Assembly (NCBI GenBank): GCA_022842285.1
Contig: JALHPV010000008.1
Coordinates: 5,803-61,111, forward strand
Direction of reading: 5' to 3'
DNA from: Kofleriaceae bacterium
GTDB taxonomy: Bacteria > Myxococcota_A > Polyangia > Haliangiales > Haliangiaceae
DNA length: 55,309 bases
The position numbers and the translations under genes were made by a program. The notes beneath the pieces were generated by a model. That model saw nothing but the letters and a program-made list of their open reading frames with translations, made no database searches and was not told where the DNA came from. This document shows positions 34,489 through 42,861 of the stretch, in pieces (position 1 is the stretch's first letter; each line of letters starts with the position of its first letter).

Positions 34489-36231
34489 ATGCGTCTCGCC
34501 GCTGCCGGGATCGTCGCGCTCGTCGCCATGGCGCCTGCCGAGGCCCATCACAGTGCGAGTGCCTCGGGGGCCCTGTATCGCAACCGGTACCTGATCTGCA
34601 CCGAGGCGCCGTGGGACCGCGCGATGTGCGCCGGCCCGAATCGAGCGCGCAAGCCGATCCTGGCCGCGCTCTCGGGCACCGAGGTGAGCAAGGCCCACGA
34701 CGCGGCGATCGCGGCTGTCTACTTCAACCTGAAGGACGCCATCGGACCGCTCCAGGCGATGCTCGGGTCGAACCGGCTGGTGCCGGCCGACCACGACCAG
34801 CACACGTTCTTCGACAAGAACGGGCTCCGCGCCGAGGCCGCCTACGCGCTCGCCAATCTCGGGGATGCCTCGCAGGTCGCCGAGATCGAAGCTGCGCTCA
34901 TCGACTTCGAGACGAGTGGCTATGGCTCGATCTGGGAGGAGACGCTCGAGGCCTACGCCGTGATCGACCCGGACCGCGCCGCGACCTATGCGATCGACTT
35001 CATCGATCGCGCGCGCGACTACCGCATGTCGCTACCCGGCGGCTCCGACAAGCTCGACGCGCTTCGCTACATCCGACCGCGCGATCGGGCCGCGGCGAAG
35101 ATCCTCGAGGCGGCCGCCACGCGCGAGGAGACCGGCTACGATCATGCACACTGCATGCTGCAGGCGGCCCGCGTGCGCGTCGACGCCGCCTTCCGGGCCA
35201 CGGTGCGCAAGCAGTTCGTCGGCAGCTACAGCGGCACGTGGCTCGCGGGCTGCGCGAACGACGTCATGCCCGAGCTCGGCGTGGATCCGGAGGACGCGGA
35301 TGCCTTGATCCGTCACCTCGGCCGCGACGATGCGGGCATGGACTACGGGATGGCGAACATCTCGTATCGCCGCATCATCGATCTCGTCGCGCGGCTGGAT
35401 GGCTCGGCGGCCGCGAAGGCGGCGCGCAAGAAGCTCCTCAAGGGCATGCACGAGCGCGACCGGTGGCCCCATGTCGCGGATCCGACGCACCGTCACTACG
35501 CACTCCACTTCGTCGCCTTCCACACCGCCGCGCTCGCCGGCCTCGGCGACGAAGCCGCGGTGAAGAAGCTCTGGACGCTCGTCGACGATCCCGGCGATCA
35601 GACGGGCGCGGCCTGGATCGCCGCCCTCGCGGCCCTGAAGCTCGACCTCCCCGGTGCGGTCGATCACGCCGCCGCCCTCATCGCGCGCGGGACCACCTAC
35701 CGCAACACCGAGCGCGGCGACGTCTACGATGACATCCGGCTGCGCGTCCTCGAGGCCTTCGTCGCGCGAGCCCCGAGCGATCCGCGCTGGGCGGTCTCGC
35801 TCCTCGACTTCTCGGGGCCGAGCAACGCCTCCGAGCGCGCCCTGTACTACCTGTCGCGCCTCTTGCCGGCCGGAGCCTGCGATGCCGTCGCGGCTGCCGC
35901 GCGTACCGCGCAGCCCGACCAGACGGAGTTCGCCTTCCTCGCTCTCACCGTCTACGGCACCCAGTGCCTGCCCGCGATCGAGGCCGTCTTCGACGACACC
36001 TCCGCCACGCCCGAGATCCGCGGCGTGGCGCTCGAATTCACGGGCGTCCTCGGCTCGAAGCAGCTCGCCTCGAACATCGCTCGCGCCCGCAAGGACAAGG
36101 TGTGGGAGCCGGCCATCCAGCGCGCCGAGCTGTGGCTGGGCCCGACGAGCCCTTCGCGCCCCGCGAAGCCCGGGAAGCCCGGCAAGCCGAACCAGACCTT
36201 GCCCCCACGCACGCACAAGCAGGGGATGTGA
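34489..36231 (+). CDS. Exported HEAT-like repeat protein
   Basis: 580 residues from the ATG that gives MRLAAAGIVALVAMAPAEA, a clear Sec signal peptide cleaved before HHS. The rest is all-helical with HEAT/ARM-like pairs, for example GLRAEAAYALANLGDASQVAEI and AALAGLGDEAAVKKLW, some with a paired Cys. The C-terminal tail is basic and Pro/Lys-rich (SRPAKPGKPGKPNQ). A periplasmic scaffold is likely; no enzyme motif is seen. Its TGA overlaps the GTG of the following lipoprotein gene. Confidence 0.82.
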   Translation: MRLAAAGIVALVAMAPAEAHHSASASGALYRNRYLICTEAPWDRAMCAGPNRARKPILAALSGTEVSKAHDAAIAAVYFNLKDAIGPLQAMLGSNRLVPADHDQHTFFDKNGLRAEAAYALANLGDASQVAEIEAALIDFETSGYGSIWEETLEAYAVIDPDRAATYAIDFIDRARDYRMSLPGGSDKLDALRYIRPRDRAAAKILEAAATREETGYDHAHCMLQAARVRVDAAFRATVRKQFVGSYSGTWLAGCANDVMPELGVDPEDADALIRHLGRDDAGMDYGMANISYRRIIDLVARLDGSAAAKAARKKLLKGMHERDRWPHVADPTHRHYALHFVAFHTAALAGLGDEAAVKKLWTLVDDPGDQTGAAWIAALAALKLDLPGAVDHAAALIARGTTYRNTERGDVYDDIRLRVLEAFVARAPSDPRWAVSLLDFSGPSNASERALYYLSRLLPAGACDAVAAAARTAQPDQTEFAFLALTVYGTQCLPAIEAVFDDTSATPEIRGVALEFTGVLGSKQLASNIARARKDKVWEPAIQRAELWLGPTSPSRPAKPGKPGKPNQTLPPRTHKQGM

Positions 36232-36743
36232 GGTTCACGCTCTGGCTCGCGCTTGCGGCGTGCGGAGCAGATTCCAAGCCGGCGGTCCTCCATCGCGAAG
36301 AACCCTCGCTCGCCAACCGTCGCCGGCTGTCGTCGCTCACGCCGGCAGAGACCGAGCAGTGGTGCAGCGAAGAGACCCGCCTCCCCGCCGAGGGCCCCAC
36401 GGCCGACCAGGTCCATCGCGTGGAGTGCACCGTCGCGGCGATCGCCCAGCTCGGTGACTCGACCGACCGGGCCGAGACCTGTCAGCTCCACGTGGAGACC
36501 TGCATGCTGAAGGACCCCGGTCCACGCCCGTGCACGCTCGGCACGCAGCCCGGTCCCTGTCGGCGCGCCACGCTCGGGCAGCTCCGCGCCTGTGTCGCCG
36601 AGATGCACGCGGCCACGGCCGCGCTCGCCGAACGCGACCTGTGCCTCGAGAGTCAAGGTAACGACGAGCTCTGGTGGGACGCGGCGAGCTACCTCTATGG
36701 ACCCGCTTGCATCGCCATCGCGCGCCTCTGCGACGCCGGCTAA
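36228..36743 (+). CDS. Ten-cysteine lipoprotein, copy 1
   Basis: 171 residues from a GTG overlapping the previous stop codon (GTGA). Short signal with lipobox ALAA-C12. The mature protein has ten Cys with spacing shared by the protein at 37334-37924: LTPAETEQWC, then ETC-x6-C, a PC pair, QLRAC, AERDLC and two closing Cys. Disulphide-bonded helices are likely. The two paralogues are separated only by ccdAB. I do not recognise the family. Confidence 0.78.
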   Translation: MRFTLWLALAACGADSKPAVLHREEPSLANRRRLSSLTPAETEQWCSEETRLPAEGPTADQVHRVECTVAAIAQLGDSTDRAETCQLHVETCMLKDPGPRPCTLGTQPGPCRRATLGQLRACVAEMHAATAALAERDLCLESQGNDELWWDAASYLYGPACIAIARLCDAG

Positions 36744-36752
36744 CGAACGACG

Positions 36753-36781
36753 TCGACGCGCATGAGACATGCGCATATACT
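36753..36781 (+). promoter_or_regulatory. Promoter of ccdAB with leaderless start
   Basis: TATACT at 36776-36781 is a good -10 box and tcgacg at 36753-36758 is a partial -35 (4 of 6) with 17-base spacing. The predicted transcription start is at or within a base of 36788, which is the A of the ccdA ATG. The transcript would therefore be leaderless, and no Shine-Dalgarno sequence is visible. Confidence 0.5.
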
Positions 36782-36793
36782 TTGCGCATGTCT
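36765..36793. promoter_or_regulatory. Operator palindrome over the ccdA -10 box and start codon
   Basis: Perfect 11-bp arms AGACATGCGCA (36765-36775) and TGCGCATGTCT (36783-36793) flank the 7-base centre tatactt. The centre contains the -10 box and the right arm contains the ccdA ATG. CcdA antitoxins are known DNA-binding autorepressors, so this is the expected position for the CcdA/CcdB operator. Confidence 0.75.
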
Positions 36794-37024
36794 CGACCGA
36801 CGCAGAGGCGTGAAGCGACCAACCTGTCGGCGCCTCGGGAGCTCGTAGCTCGAGCGCGCGAGCTCGACATCAACATGTCCGCGGTGTTCGAGTCGGCCCT
36901 CGTGAAGGCAGTCCGCGAGCGCGAGCGCGAGGCGTGGCTCGCAGAGAACCGCGATGCCATCGACGAGTACAACGCCGAGGTCGAGAAGTATGGTCTCTTC
37001 GGCGACGCGTACCGGACGTTCTGA
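36788..37024 (+). CDS. ccdA: Type II antitoxin CcdA
   Basis: 78 residues. The N-terminal part (REATNLSAPRELVARARELDIN) is the ribbon-helix-helix DNA-binding domain typical of CcdA. The C-terminal helix (WLAENRDAIDEYNAEVEKYGLF) is the disordered toxin-binding region, with the family's WxxEN and IxxYN pattern. It neutralises CcdB and represses its own operon. The stop overlaps the ccdB start (TGATG), the usual coupling. The palindrome at 36765-36793 is its likely operator. Confidence 0.92.
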   Translation: MSRPTQRREATNLSAPRELVARARELDINMSAVFESALVKAVREREREAWLAENRDAIDEYNAEVEKYGLFGDAYRTF

Positions 37025-37332
37025 TGGCGCAGTTCGACGTGTATCGGCTCCGGCCGGCGAACAAGCGCACCCCCCTCGTCGTGGACGTGCAATCGGACAC
37101 GCTGTCGTTGCTAGCGACGAGGGTCGTCGTTCCCTTGCGACCTCTTGACCGCAAGGCGAAGCCCATTGCTCGACTCAATCCGGTCGTCGTCATCGAGCGG
37201 GCCTCGTACGTCGCCGTGTTCCAGGAGCTGGCGGCGGTTCCGGTCTCGCTGTTGACCGACTGCGTGGCGAGCGTGCAGCGCGACCGCGATGCGCTGGTCG
37301 CGGCCGTCGACCTGGTATTCACGGGAATCTAG
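37024..37332 (+). CDS. ccdB: Type II toxin CcdB (gyrase poison)
   Basis: 102 residues, typical length. N-terminus MAQFDVYRL and the strands VVVPLRPLD and LNPVVVI match CcdB, which binds GyrA and traps cleaved DNA. In plasmid F CcdB the last three residues Trp-Gly-Ile are needed for killing; here the end is VFTGI, with Thr in place of Trp. Other chromosomal CcdB proteins may vary there, so toxicity cannot be excluded. It follows ccdA with a TGATG overlap and sits between two paralogous lipoprotein genes, which suggests insertion. Confidence 0.9.
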   Translation: MAQFDVYRLRPANKRTPLVVDVQSDTLSLLATRVVVPLRPLDRKAKPIARLNPVVVIERASYVAVFQELAAVPVSLLTDCVASVQRDRDALVAAVDLVFTGI

Positions 37333-37333
37333 A

Positions 37334-37924
37334 ATGGTCGCGATGCGTGGGCTCGTCGTCGTGATCCTGCTCGCTGGCTGCTATCGCACGGAGGAGAAGC
37401 CAGCTCCGGCCTCGCCCGTGACGACAGCTCCGGTCGAGGACGCGCCTCGGGCCCTACCGCGCGAGGCGACCGTCGACCTCGCCGACGATCGGCTCTACGC
37501 GTCGCTCTCCAAGCCCGAGCGCATCGCGTTCTGCGAGCAGGAGCGGCCTGGCACGCACGACCTCAGCCTCGAGGACATGCGCCTCGGGCTGTGCCGGTTG
37601 GAAGCCTTGCAGGTCCTGGTCACGCGGACCGCCACGTCGGCGCTCGCTCGGGAACGCTGCCAGGCGAGGGTGAAGGACTGCCTCGCCGAGCCGTACCAGG
37701 ACGAGCCGTGCGAGACCGACGAGGAGACGGAATGCCCGGGCATCACCGTCGGCGACTATCGCGGCTGCTACTACGAGCTGCGGCGCGAGCTCAAGTACGC
37801 CGCCGCCGAGGACCTGTGCGCGACCATGGATCCCAACGATCGCGCGGCAGCCTTCTCTCGCCGCGATGCGGCGCGCGAGGGGGCGGCCTGCACGACCGTG
37901 CGTCAGAAGTGCAGCCTGCCGTGA
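37334..37924 (+). CDS. Ten-cysteine lipoprotein, copy 2
   Basis: 196 residues from the ATG at 37334 (the ATG at 37343 gives a cleaner signal, MRGLVVVILLAGC). Lipobox ILLAG-C. Paralogue of the protein at 36228-36743: both have LSK/LTP-x(6)-C, an ERC-x6-C-type pair, PC, GC/AC, the EDLC motif and two last Cys, although the sequences between have diverged. Envelope-located, disulphide-rich, function unknown. Starts one base after the ccdB stop codon, and ends flush with the convergent aldehyde dehydrogenase gene. Confidence 0.8.
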   Translation: MVAMRGLVVVILLAGCYRTEEKPAPASPVTTAPVEDAPRALPREATVDLADDRLYASLSKPERIAFCEQERPGTHDLSLEDMRLGLCRLEALQVLVTRTATSALARERCQARVKDCLAEPYQDEPCETDEETECPGITVGDYRGCYYELRRELKYAAAEDLCATMDPNDRAAAFSRRDAAREGAACTTVRQKCSLP

Positions 37925-39406
37925 CTAGCCGAACTGGATGCCCTGGGCGAGGGGCAGGGACGTCGAGTAGTTGATCGTGTTGGTCGCGCGGCGCATGTAG
38001 CTGCGCCAGGAGTCGGAGCCGGACTCGCGACCGCCGCCGGTCTCCTTCTCGCCGCCGAACGCGCCGCCGATCTCGGCGCCCGAGGGGCCGATGTTGACGT
38101 TGGCGATGCCGCAGTCGCTGCCGGAGGCGGACGTGAAGCGCTCGGCCTCGCGGAGGTTCGTCGTGAAGATGCACGACGAGAGGCCCTGCGGGACGTCGTT
38201 CTGGAGGGCGATGGCGGCGTCGAGGTCGGTGTACGAGAACGCGTAGAGGATCGGCGCGAAGGTCTCCTCGCGCACGACGGCGGTCTGGCCGGGCATGCGC
38301 ACGAGGGCGGGCTTCACGTAGAAGCCGCCATCGAGACCCGCGACGTCGACGCGGGAGCCGCCGGTGATGGTGCCACCCTCGGTGCGCGCGCGGGCGAGGG
38401 CGGACTGCATGGCCTCGAAGGACATGCGGTCGATGAGCGGACCGACCAGCGTGCCGGCCACGCGCGGATCGCCGATGCGGATCTGGCTGTAGGCGCGCTC
38501 GACGCGGGAGAGGAGCTCGGCCTGGATCGACTCGTGGACGATCAGGCGGCGCAGGGTGGTGCAGCGCTGGCCGGCGGTACCGGCGGCCGAGAACAGGATC
38601 GCGCGCGTGGCGAGCTCGAGGTCAGCCGAGGGTGCGACGATCATCGCGTTGTTGCCGCCGAGCTCGAGCAGGACGCGTCCGAAGCGCTGGGCGACGATCG
38701 GGCCGATGGCGCGACCCATGCGGGTGGAACCGGTGGCGCTGACGAGCGCGACGCGTGGATCCGCGACCAGGGCCGCTCCGACGGTGGCGTCGCCGAGGAT
38801 GACCTCGGAGAGGCCGGCCGGTACGCCGCCGAACCGCTTCGCGGCACGCTCGAAGATCGCCTGGCAGGCGAGGGCCGTGAGTGGGGTCTTCTCCGACGGC
38901 TTCCAGACGACCGAGTCACCGCACGCGATCGCGAGGGCGAAGTTCCAGGCCCACACGGCGACGGGGAAGTTGAAGGCGCTGATCACGCCAACGACGCCGA
39001 GCGGGTGCCACGTCTCGCTCATGCGGTGACCGGGGCGTTCGCTCGCGATGGTCAGGCCGTAGAGCTGGCGAGAGAGGCCACAAGCGAAGTCACAGATGTC
39101 GATCATCTCCTGGACCTCGCCGCGGGCCTCGGCGGTGATCTTGCCGGCCTCGAGGGTGACGAGGGCCGCGAGGGCATCCTGGCTCGCACGGAGCTCCTCG
39201 CCGAAGAGGCGGATCAGCTCGCCGCGGCGCGGAGCGGGGACGTCACGCCACTGCGTGAACGCGGTGGCGGCGCGGTCGATGGCGGCCGTGGCATCGCTCG
39301 AGGCGAGGCGGCCCGTGATGGAGCCATCGATCGGCGAGTGCGCGGTGAGATCGCCGTCAGAAGGGAGGGCCAGGCCAAAGGCCGCCAGCTCGCGGGTGAT
39401 GTCCAT
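37925..39406 (-). CDS. Aldehyde dehydrogenase, ALDH7/AmaB type
   Basis: 493 residues from the ATG at 39406. Catalytic Cys is in TAGQRCTTLRR (about 281) and the general-base Glu in LELGGNN (about 247). The stretches ETWHPLGVVGVISAFNFP and GGEKETGGGRESGSDSW are characteristic of the ALDH7 branch (alpha-aminoadipic semialdehyde / piperideine-6-carboxylate dehydrogenase), which oxidises a lysine-catabolism intermediate with NAD. No other lysine catabolic gene is nearby. The open frame continues 159 bases upstream without family similarity. Confidence 0.92.
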   Translation of the reverse strand: MDITRELAAFGLALPSDGDLTAHSPIDGSITGRLASSDATAAIDRAATAFTQWRDVPAPRRGELIRLFGEELRASQDALAALVTLEAGKITAEARGEVQEMIDICDFACGLSRQLYGLTIASERPGHRMSETWHPLGVVGVISAFNFPVAVWAWNFALAIACGDSVVWKPSEKTPLTALACQAIFERAAKRFGGVPAGLSEVILGDATVGAALVADPRVALVSATGSTRMGRAIGPIVAQRFGRVLLELGGNNAMIVAPSADLELATRAILFSAAGTAGQRCTTLRRLIVHESIQAELLSRVERAYSQIRIGDPRVAGTLVGPLIDRMSFEAMQSALARARTEGGTITGGSRVDVAGLDGGFYVKPALVRMPGQTAVVREETFAPILYAFSYTDLDAAIALQNDVPQGLSSCIFTTNLREAERFTSASGSDCGIANVNIGPSGAEIGGAFGGEKETGGGRESGSDSWRSYMRRATNTINYSTSLPLAQGIQFG

Positions 39407-39570
39407 GCCGCGCTCGTACCACGGTTGCTTGCCTCTCCGGTCGCCTCCCGATCGCCGCCGCCGCCTGACATAGGCGTCATGGTTTCCGGTGACCTGGTCG
39501 AACTGGGCGCGGCCAACCTGGTGAGATCGCGCCGATCTGCGGGGCACGGGCCATGCGATGGGCAACCCCC

Positions 39571-41271
39571 ATGAAGCTGCGCCTGATGCTCTTCGCGGTC
39601 GCCCTGGCAGGGTGTTCCGGGGAACTCGATGCCTCCTCGGACTATGGGGGCGACTCCAGCGACGACGCGAGCGATGGGATCGCCGCCCCCGACGCGCAGG
39701 GGCTGTGCTTCACGTCGAGCGAATGCCCGACCGGGTACATCTGCAACGACTTCAATCGCTGCGAGTACGTGACCAGTCCCATCGGCGAGGACGGTGGCAT
39801 CCCGCCGCCGCCCGAGGTGGAGATCGAGATGAGCCAGCCGGTCAGCTCGGAGCGCTTCGTGTACGTCGCGATGACCGAGCAGGACGAGCTCGCGCGCATC
39901 GACGGCCAGACCGGCGCGGTGCGCTCGACGAGCGTCGGCGATGCCCCGAAGGTCGCCCAGGCCATTCCGCACAGCGATGGCGCGCTGGTCCTCGACTCGG
40001 TCAACGGGACGGCCACCATCGTCCGCCCCAACGGCGAGGACGACGTCGTCAAGGTCCTCCCGACGCTCCGCAACCTGAACCGCCTCGACATCGATCCGTC
40101 GGGCCGTTACGCGGTCGTCTGGTTCGATCTCACCAAGGCCATCGCCGACGGTGGCATCGACGGGATCGGGAGCTTCCAGGACGTGACCATCATCGCGCTC
40201 GCTCCGGGCGTCGAGCGAGCCGTCAACCTGACCGTCGGCTTCCGGCCGCGCAGCATCGCCTTCGACTCGCTCGGCACGCGTGGCTACGTCATCACCGAGG
40301 ACGGCGTGTCGGTCATCGACCTCGGCGTCGCGATCACGCAGGGGCCAACGATCGTGCCGCCGATTCCCGTGGCGGCGGCGGGGACACCCGCAAACGCGCT
40401 CGAGGTCGGCATCGTCTCGACGGGGGCGTACGCCGTCGTCCGCCAGACCGGCCTCAACGCGATTCGCCTCGTCAGCCTCGCGGGCGCCGAGCGCGGCCAG
40501 ACCTGGGAGCTACCGCTCAGCTCGCCGGCCACCGACCTCGACTTCGCTCCCAACGGCGGCCGCGTGTACGTGATCGAGCGCGAGGCGCAGCAGATGTCGA
40601 TCCTCGACGTGCCCGCCGACTTCCTGAACCCGGCCGGCGTCCAGACGCTCGATCTCACCGGCGCCGCGCTCGGCTCGATGCAGCTCTCCGCCGACGGCAC
40701 GCGCGCGCTCATGTTCACCAACGCGACGCTCGACGAGCGCATCACGCTCCTGCGGCTCGACCAGGCGACCGCCACCGCGACGACGTGGCCGCTGAAGAAG
40801 GCCGTCCGCGCCGTCGGCATCTCGCCCACGGGCACCACGGCCATCGTCATCCACGCGAAGGCGCCCGGCGATCCGGACCAGGCGATCAACGTCGATGACT
40901 TCATCGACAAGAGCTACGGCTACTCGATGCTCGACCTCGCGACGGGGTTCGCGAAGCTCGAGATCACGCCCGTCGATCCCGGCGCCCACGTCTACGCTCC
41001 CAACGGCCACAAGGCGTACATCGCCCTCGACGGCGGCGACCTCCCGACCGACATCCGCGCGCTCCAGATCGTCGACACGCGCACCGGTGTTGTCATCGTG
41101 AAGCAGCTCGGCTCGCCGCCGGAGATGGCCGGCATCCTGCCCGGCGCGGGCACGGGCGAGGCCTTCGTGCTCCAGCGTCATCCGCTGGGCCGCGTGACGT
41201 TCGTGAATCTCATGACGGACGCCTTCCGCACCGTCACCGGTTTCGACCTCAACGGGGACATCGTGAACTGA
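39571..41271 (+). CDS. Beta-propeller-like lipoprotein, operon gene 1
   Basis: 566 residues. Lipobox ALAG-C15, an Asp/Ser-rich linker, and a small cysteine knot (LCFTSSECPTGYICNDF) of a kind often seen in Myxococcota surface proteins. From about 95 to 566 the sequence cycles through strand units such as VYVAMTEQDELARIDGQTG, GALVLDSVNGTATIV and RVYVIEREAQQMSILDV, as in YVTN/WD40-like propellers. It likely acts as a ligand-binding or assembly scaffold at the outer membrane. Its stop overlaps the next gene's start (TGATG). Confidence 0.82.
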   Translation: MKLRLMLFAVALAGCSGELDASSDYGGDSSDDASDGIAAPDAQGLCFTSSECPTGYICNDFNRCEYVTSPIGEDGGIPPPPEVEIEMSQPVSSERFVYVAMTEQDELARIDGQTGAVRSTSVGDAPKVAQAIPHSDGALVLDSVNGTATIVRPNGEDDVVKVLPTLRNLNRLDIDPSGRYAVVWFDLTKAIADGGIDGIGSFQDVTIIALAPGVERAVNLTVGFRPRSIAFDSLGTRGYVITEDGVSVIDLGVAITQGPTIVPPIPVAAAGTPANALEVGIVSTGAYAVVRQTGLNAIRLVSLAGAERGQTWELPLSSPATDLDFAPNGGRVYVIEREAQQMSILDVPADFLNPAGVQTLDLTGAALGSMQLSADGTRALMFTNATLDERITLLRLDQATATATTWPLKKAVRAVGISPTGTTAIVIHAKAPGDPDQAINVDDFIDKSYGYSMLDLATGFAKLEITPVDPGAHVYAPNGHKAYIALDGGDLPTDIRALQIVDTRTGVVIVKQLGSPPEMAGILPGAGTGEAFVLQRHPLGRVTFVNLMTDAFRTVTGFDLNGDIVN

Positions 41272-42860
41272 TGAAGAAGCTGATCCTTCCTCTGCTGGCC
41301 ATTTCCCTGGCCGCGTGCACCTGGGACGACGACCGTCCGATCGGCTGGGAGCGCGACCGCACCGTCCTCGGCCCCATCCCGCTGAAGACGCAGGTCGCCT
41401 ACGTCGACTCCGCCCTCGATCGCGTCACGCTGCTCGACCTCGCCGCCGACGTGCCCGTGCTGTCGACGCGTGACATCGGCCGTCGCGCCATCACCGCCAC
41501 CCCGAGCGCCGACAAGCACTACCTCTTCGTCATCACGCGCGGCGAAGAAGCGATCGTCGAGGGACAGATCGATGAGGACCCGCAGTTCTGGTCCGTCGAC
41601 ACCCAGTCCGCTGACGCCGCCCCCGTCGCCTACGCGATCGGCTCGCCCTTCGATCGCATCGCGATCTCGCCCGACAACAGCATCGCCATCGCCTACTTCT
41701 CGGCCGCGGGACCGGACTCCACCGGCTTCTTCCGCAACCCGAACGAGCTCGCGATCATCGACCTCACCAAGCCCCCGGGCGCCGACAACCCGACCCTCAA
41801 GACCATCCGCTCGTTCGGCTCCGTGCCCGAGGGCATCGTGCTCTCGCCGCCCATGTCCGTGCCGGGCAGCGCGGATGCCGCCGCGCGCACCTTCGCGTTC
41901 GTCCTGTCCCAGAACAACCTGACCGTCCTCGACGCCACCCACGCCACGCGCCGCGAGATCTCGATCCGCCTCGATCTCGCCGCGGCCGCGGTGATGCCGA
42001 AGGAGATCGTCTTCGCTCCGCACACCGCCAGCGCCTACGTCCGCAGTGACAACGCCCGCGACGTGCTCCAGGTCCTCCTGATCGGCGCCGACGCCTCCGC
42101 CGAAGGCAACGGCAACGACTACCGCCCGCAGCTCGCCGAGCTCGGTGCCGGCGGAGGCCCGACCGACATCGCCGTCTACGACGACGCGCGCGGCCGTCGC
42201 ACCATCCTCGCCGCCACGCCGAACACCGGCGAGATCGTCGTCATCGACGCCGACACCGCCCAGTTCCGCGCCATCCGCGTCTCCGACCCCATCGACCGCA
42301 TCCTCCTCTTCAGCGCGCCCGGCGAGCCCCCGCACAAGGCGCTCTTCGCCTCCATCTCGTCGAAGATGAGCCGCGTCCACGTCCTCGACCTCCAGGACAT
42401 CGACAACCCACTCACGCAGGCGCGCCTCCGCCGCATCGACCTCGACCAGTCCGTCCGCGACGTCGTCCCCGTCCCCGGCCGCGACTTCGCCATGCTCGTC
42501 CACGATGACAACCGCACCGTCATCGGCCTCCTCGACATGGAGACCGAGTCCACCTCGCCCCTCCTCGGCGTGGGCCGCCTCGACTCCTACGACTTCTCCC
42601 CCGACGGCTCCTTCCTGATCGGCGCGACCCCCAACGTCGCCCGCGTGGGCTTCGTCGCCCTCGACAACCTCCACCCGACCGACTTCCGCCTCGACGACAT
42701 GCCCGCCCGCGTCATCTCCACCGCCAACGCCAAGATCTTCGTCGACCACGGCGACCCCCTCGGCCACGCCACGATCATTCCGTCCCCGACCTCCGAGCGC
42801 GCCGACGCCATCGTCCTCGCGGGCTTCCTCACCTCCAACCTCCTCGATGCGGAGCCCTAA
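41271..42860 (+). CDS. Beta-propeller-like lipoprotein, operon gene 2
   Basis: 529 residues. Lipobox SLAA-C16 followed by TWDDDRP. The body has propeller-type strand repeats (QVAYVDSALDRVTLLDLA, DKHYLFVITRGEEAIV, AFVLSQNNLTVLDATH, RRTILAATPNTGEIVVID), without the cysteine motif of gene 1. The two lipoproteins share fold type and probably ancestry but are quite diverged. ATG fused to the previous stop. It is followed by the beta-barrel gene after one base, so all three are one transcription unit. Confidence 0.82.
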   Translation: MKKLILPLLAISLAACTWDDDRPIGWERDRTVLGPIPLKTQVAYVDSALDRVTLLDLAADVPVLSTRDIGRRAITATPSADKHYLFVITRGEEAIVEGQIDEDPQFWSVDTQSADAAPVAYAIGSPFDRIAISPDNSIAIAYFSAAGPDSTGFFRNPNELAIIDLTKPPGADNPTLKTIRSFGSVPEGIVLSPPMSVPGSADAAARTFAFVLSQNNLTVLDATHATRREISIRLDLAAAAVMPKEIVFAPHTASAYVRSDNARDVLQVLLIGADASAEGNGNDYRPQLAELGAGGGPTDIAVYDDARGRRTILAATPNTGEIVVIDADTAQFRAIRVSDPIDRILLFSAPGEPPHKALFASISSKMSRVHVLDLQDIDNPLTQARLRRIDLDQSVRDVVPVPGRDFAMLVHDDNRTVIGLLDMETESTSPLLGVGRLDSYDFSPDGSFLIGATPNVARVGFVALDNLHPTDFRLDDMPARVISTANAKIFVDHGDPLGHATIIPSPTSERADAIVLAGFLTSNLLDAEP

Positions 42861-42861
42861 C

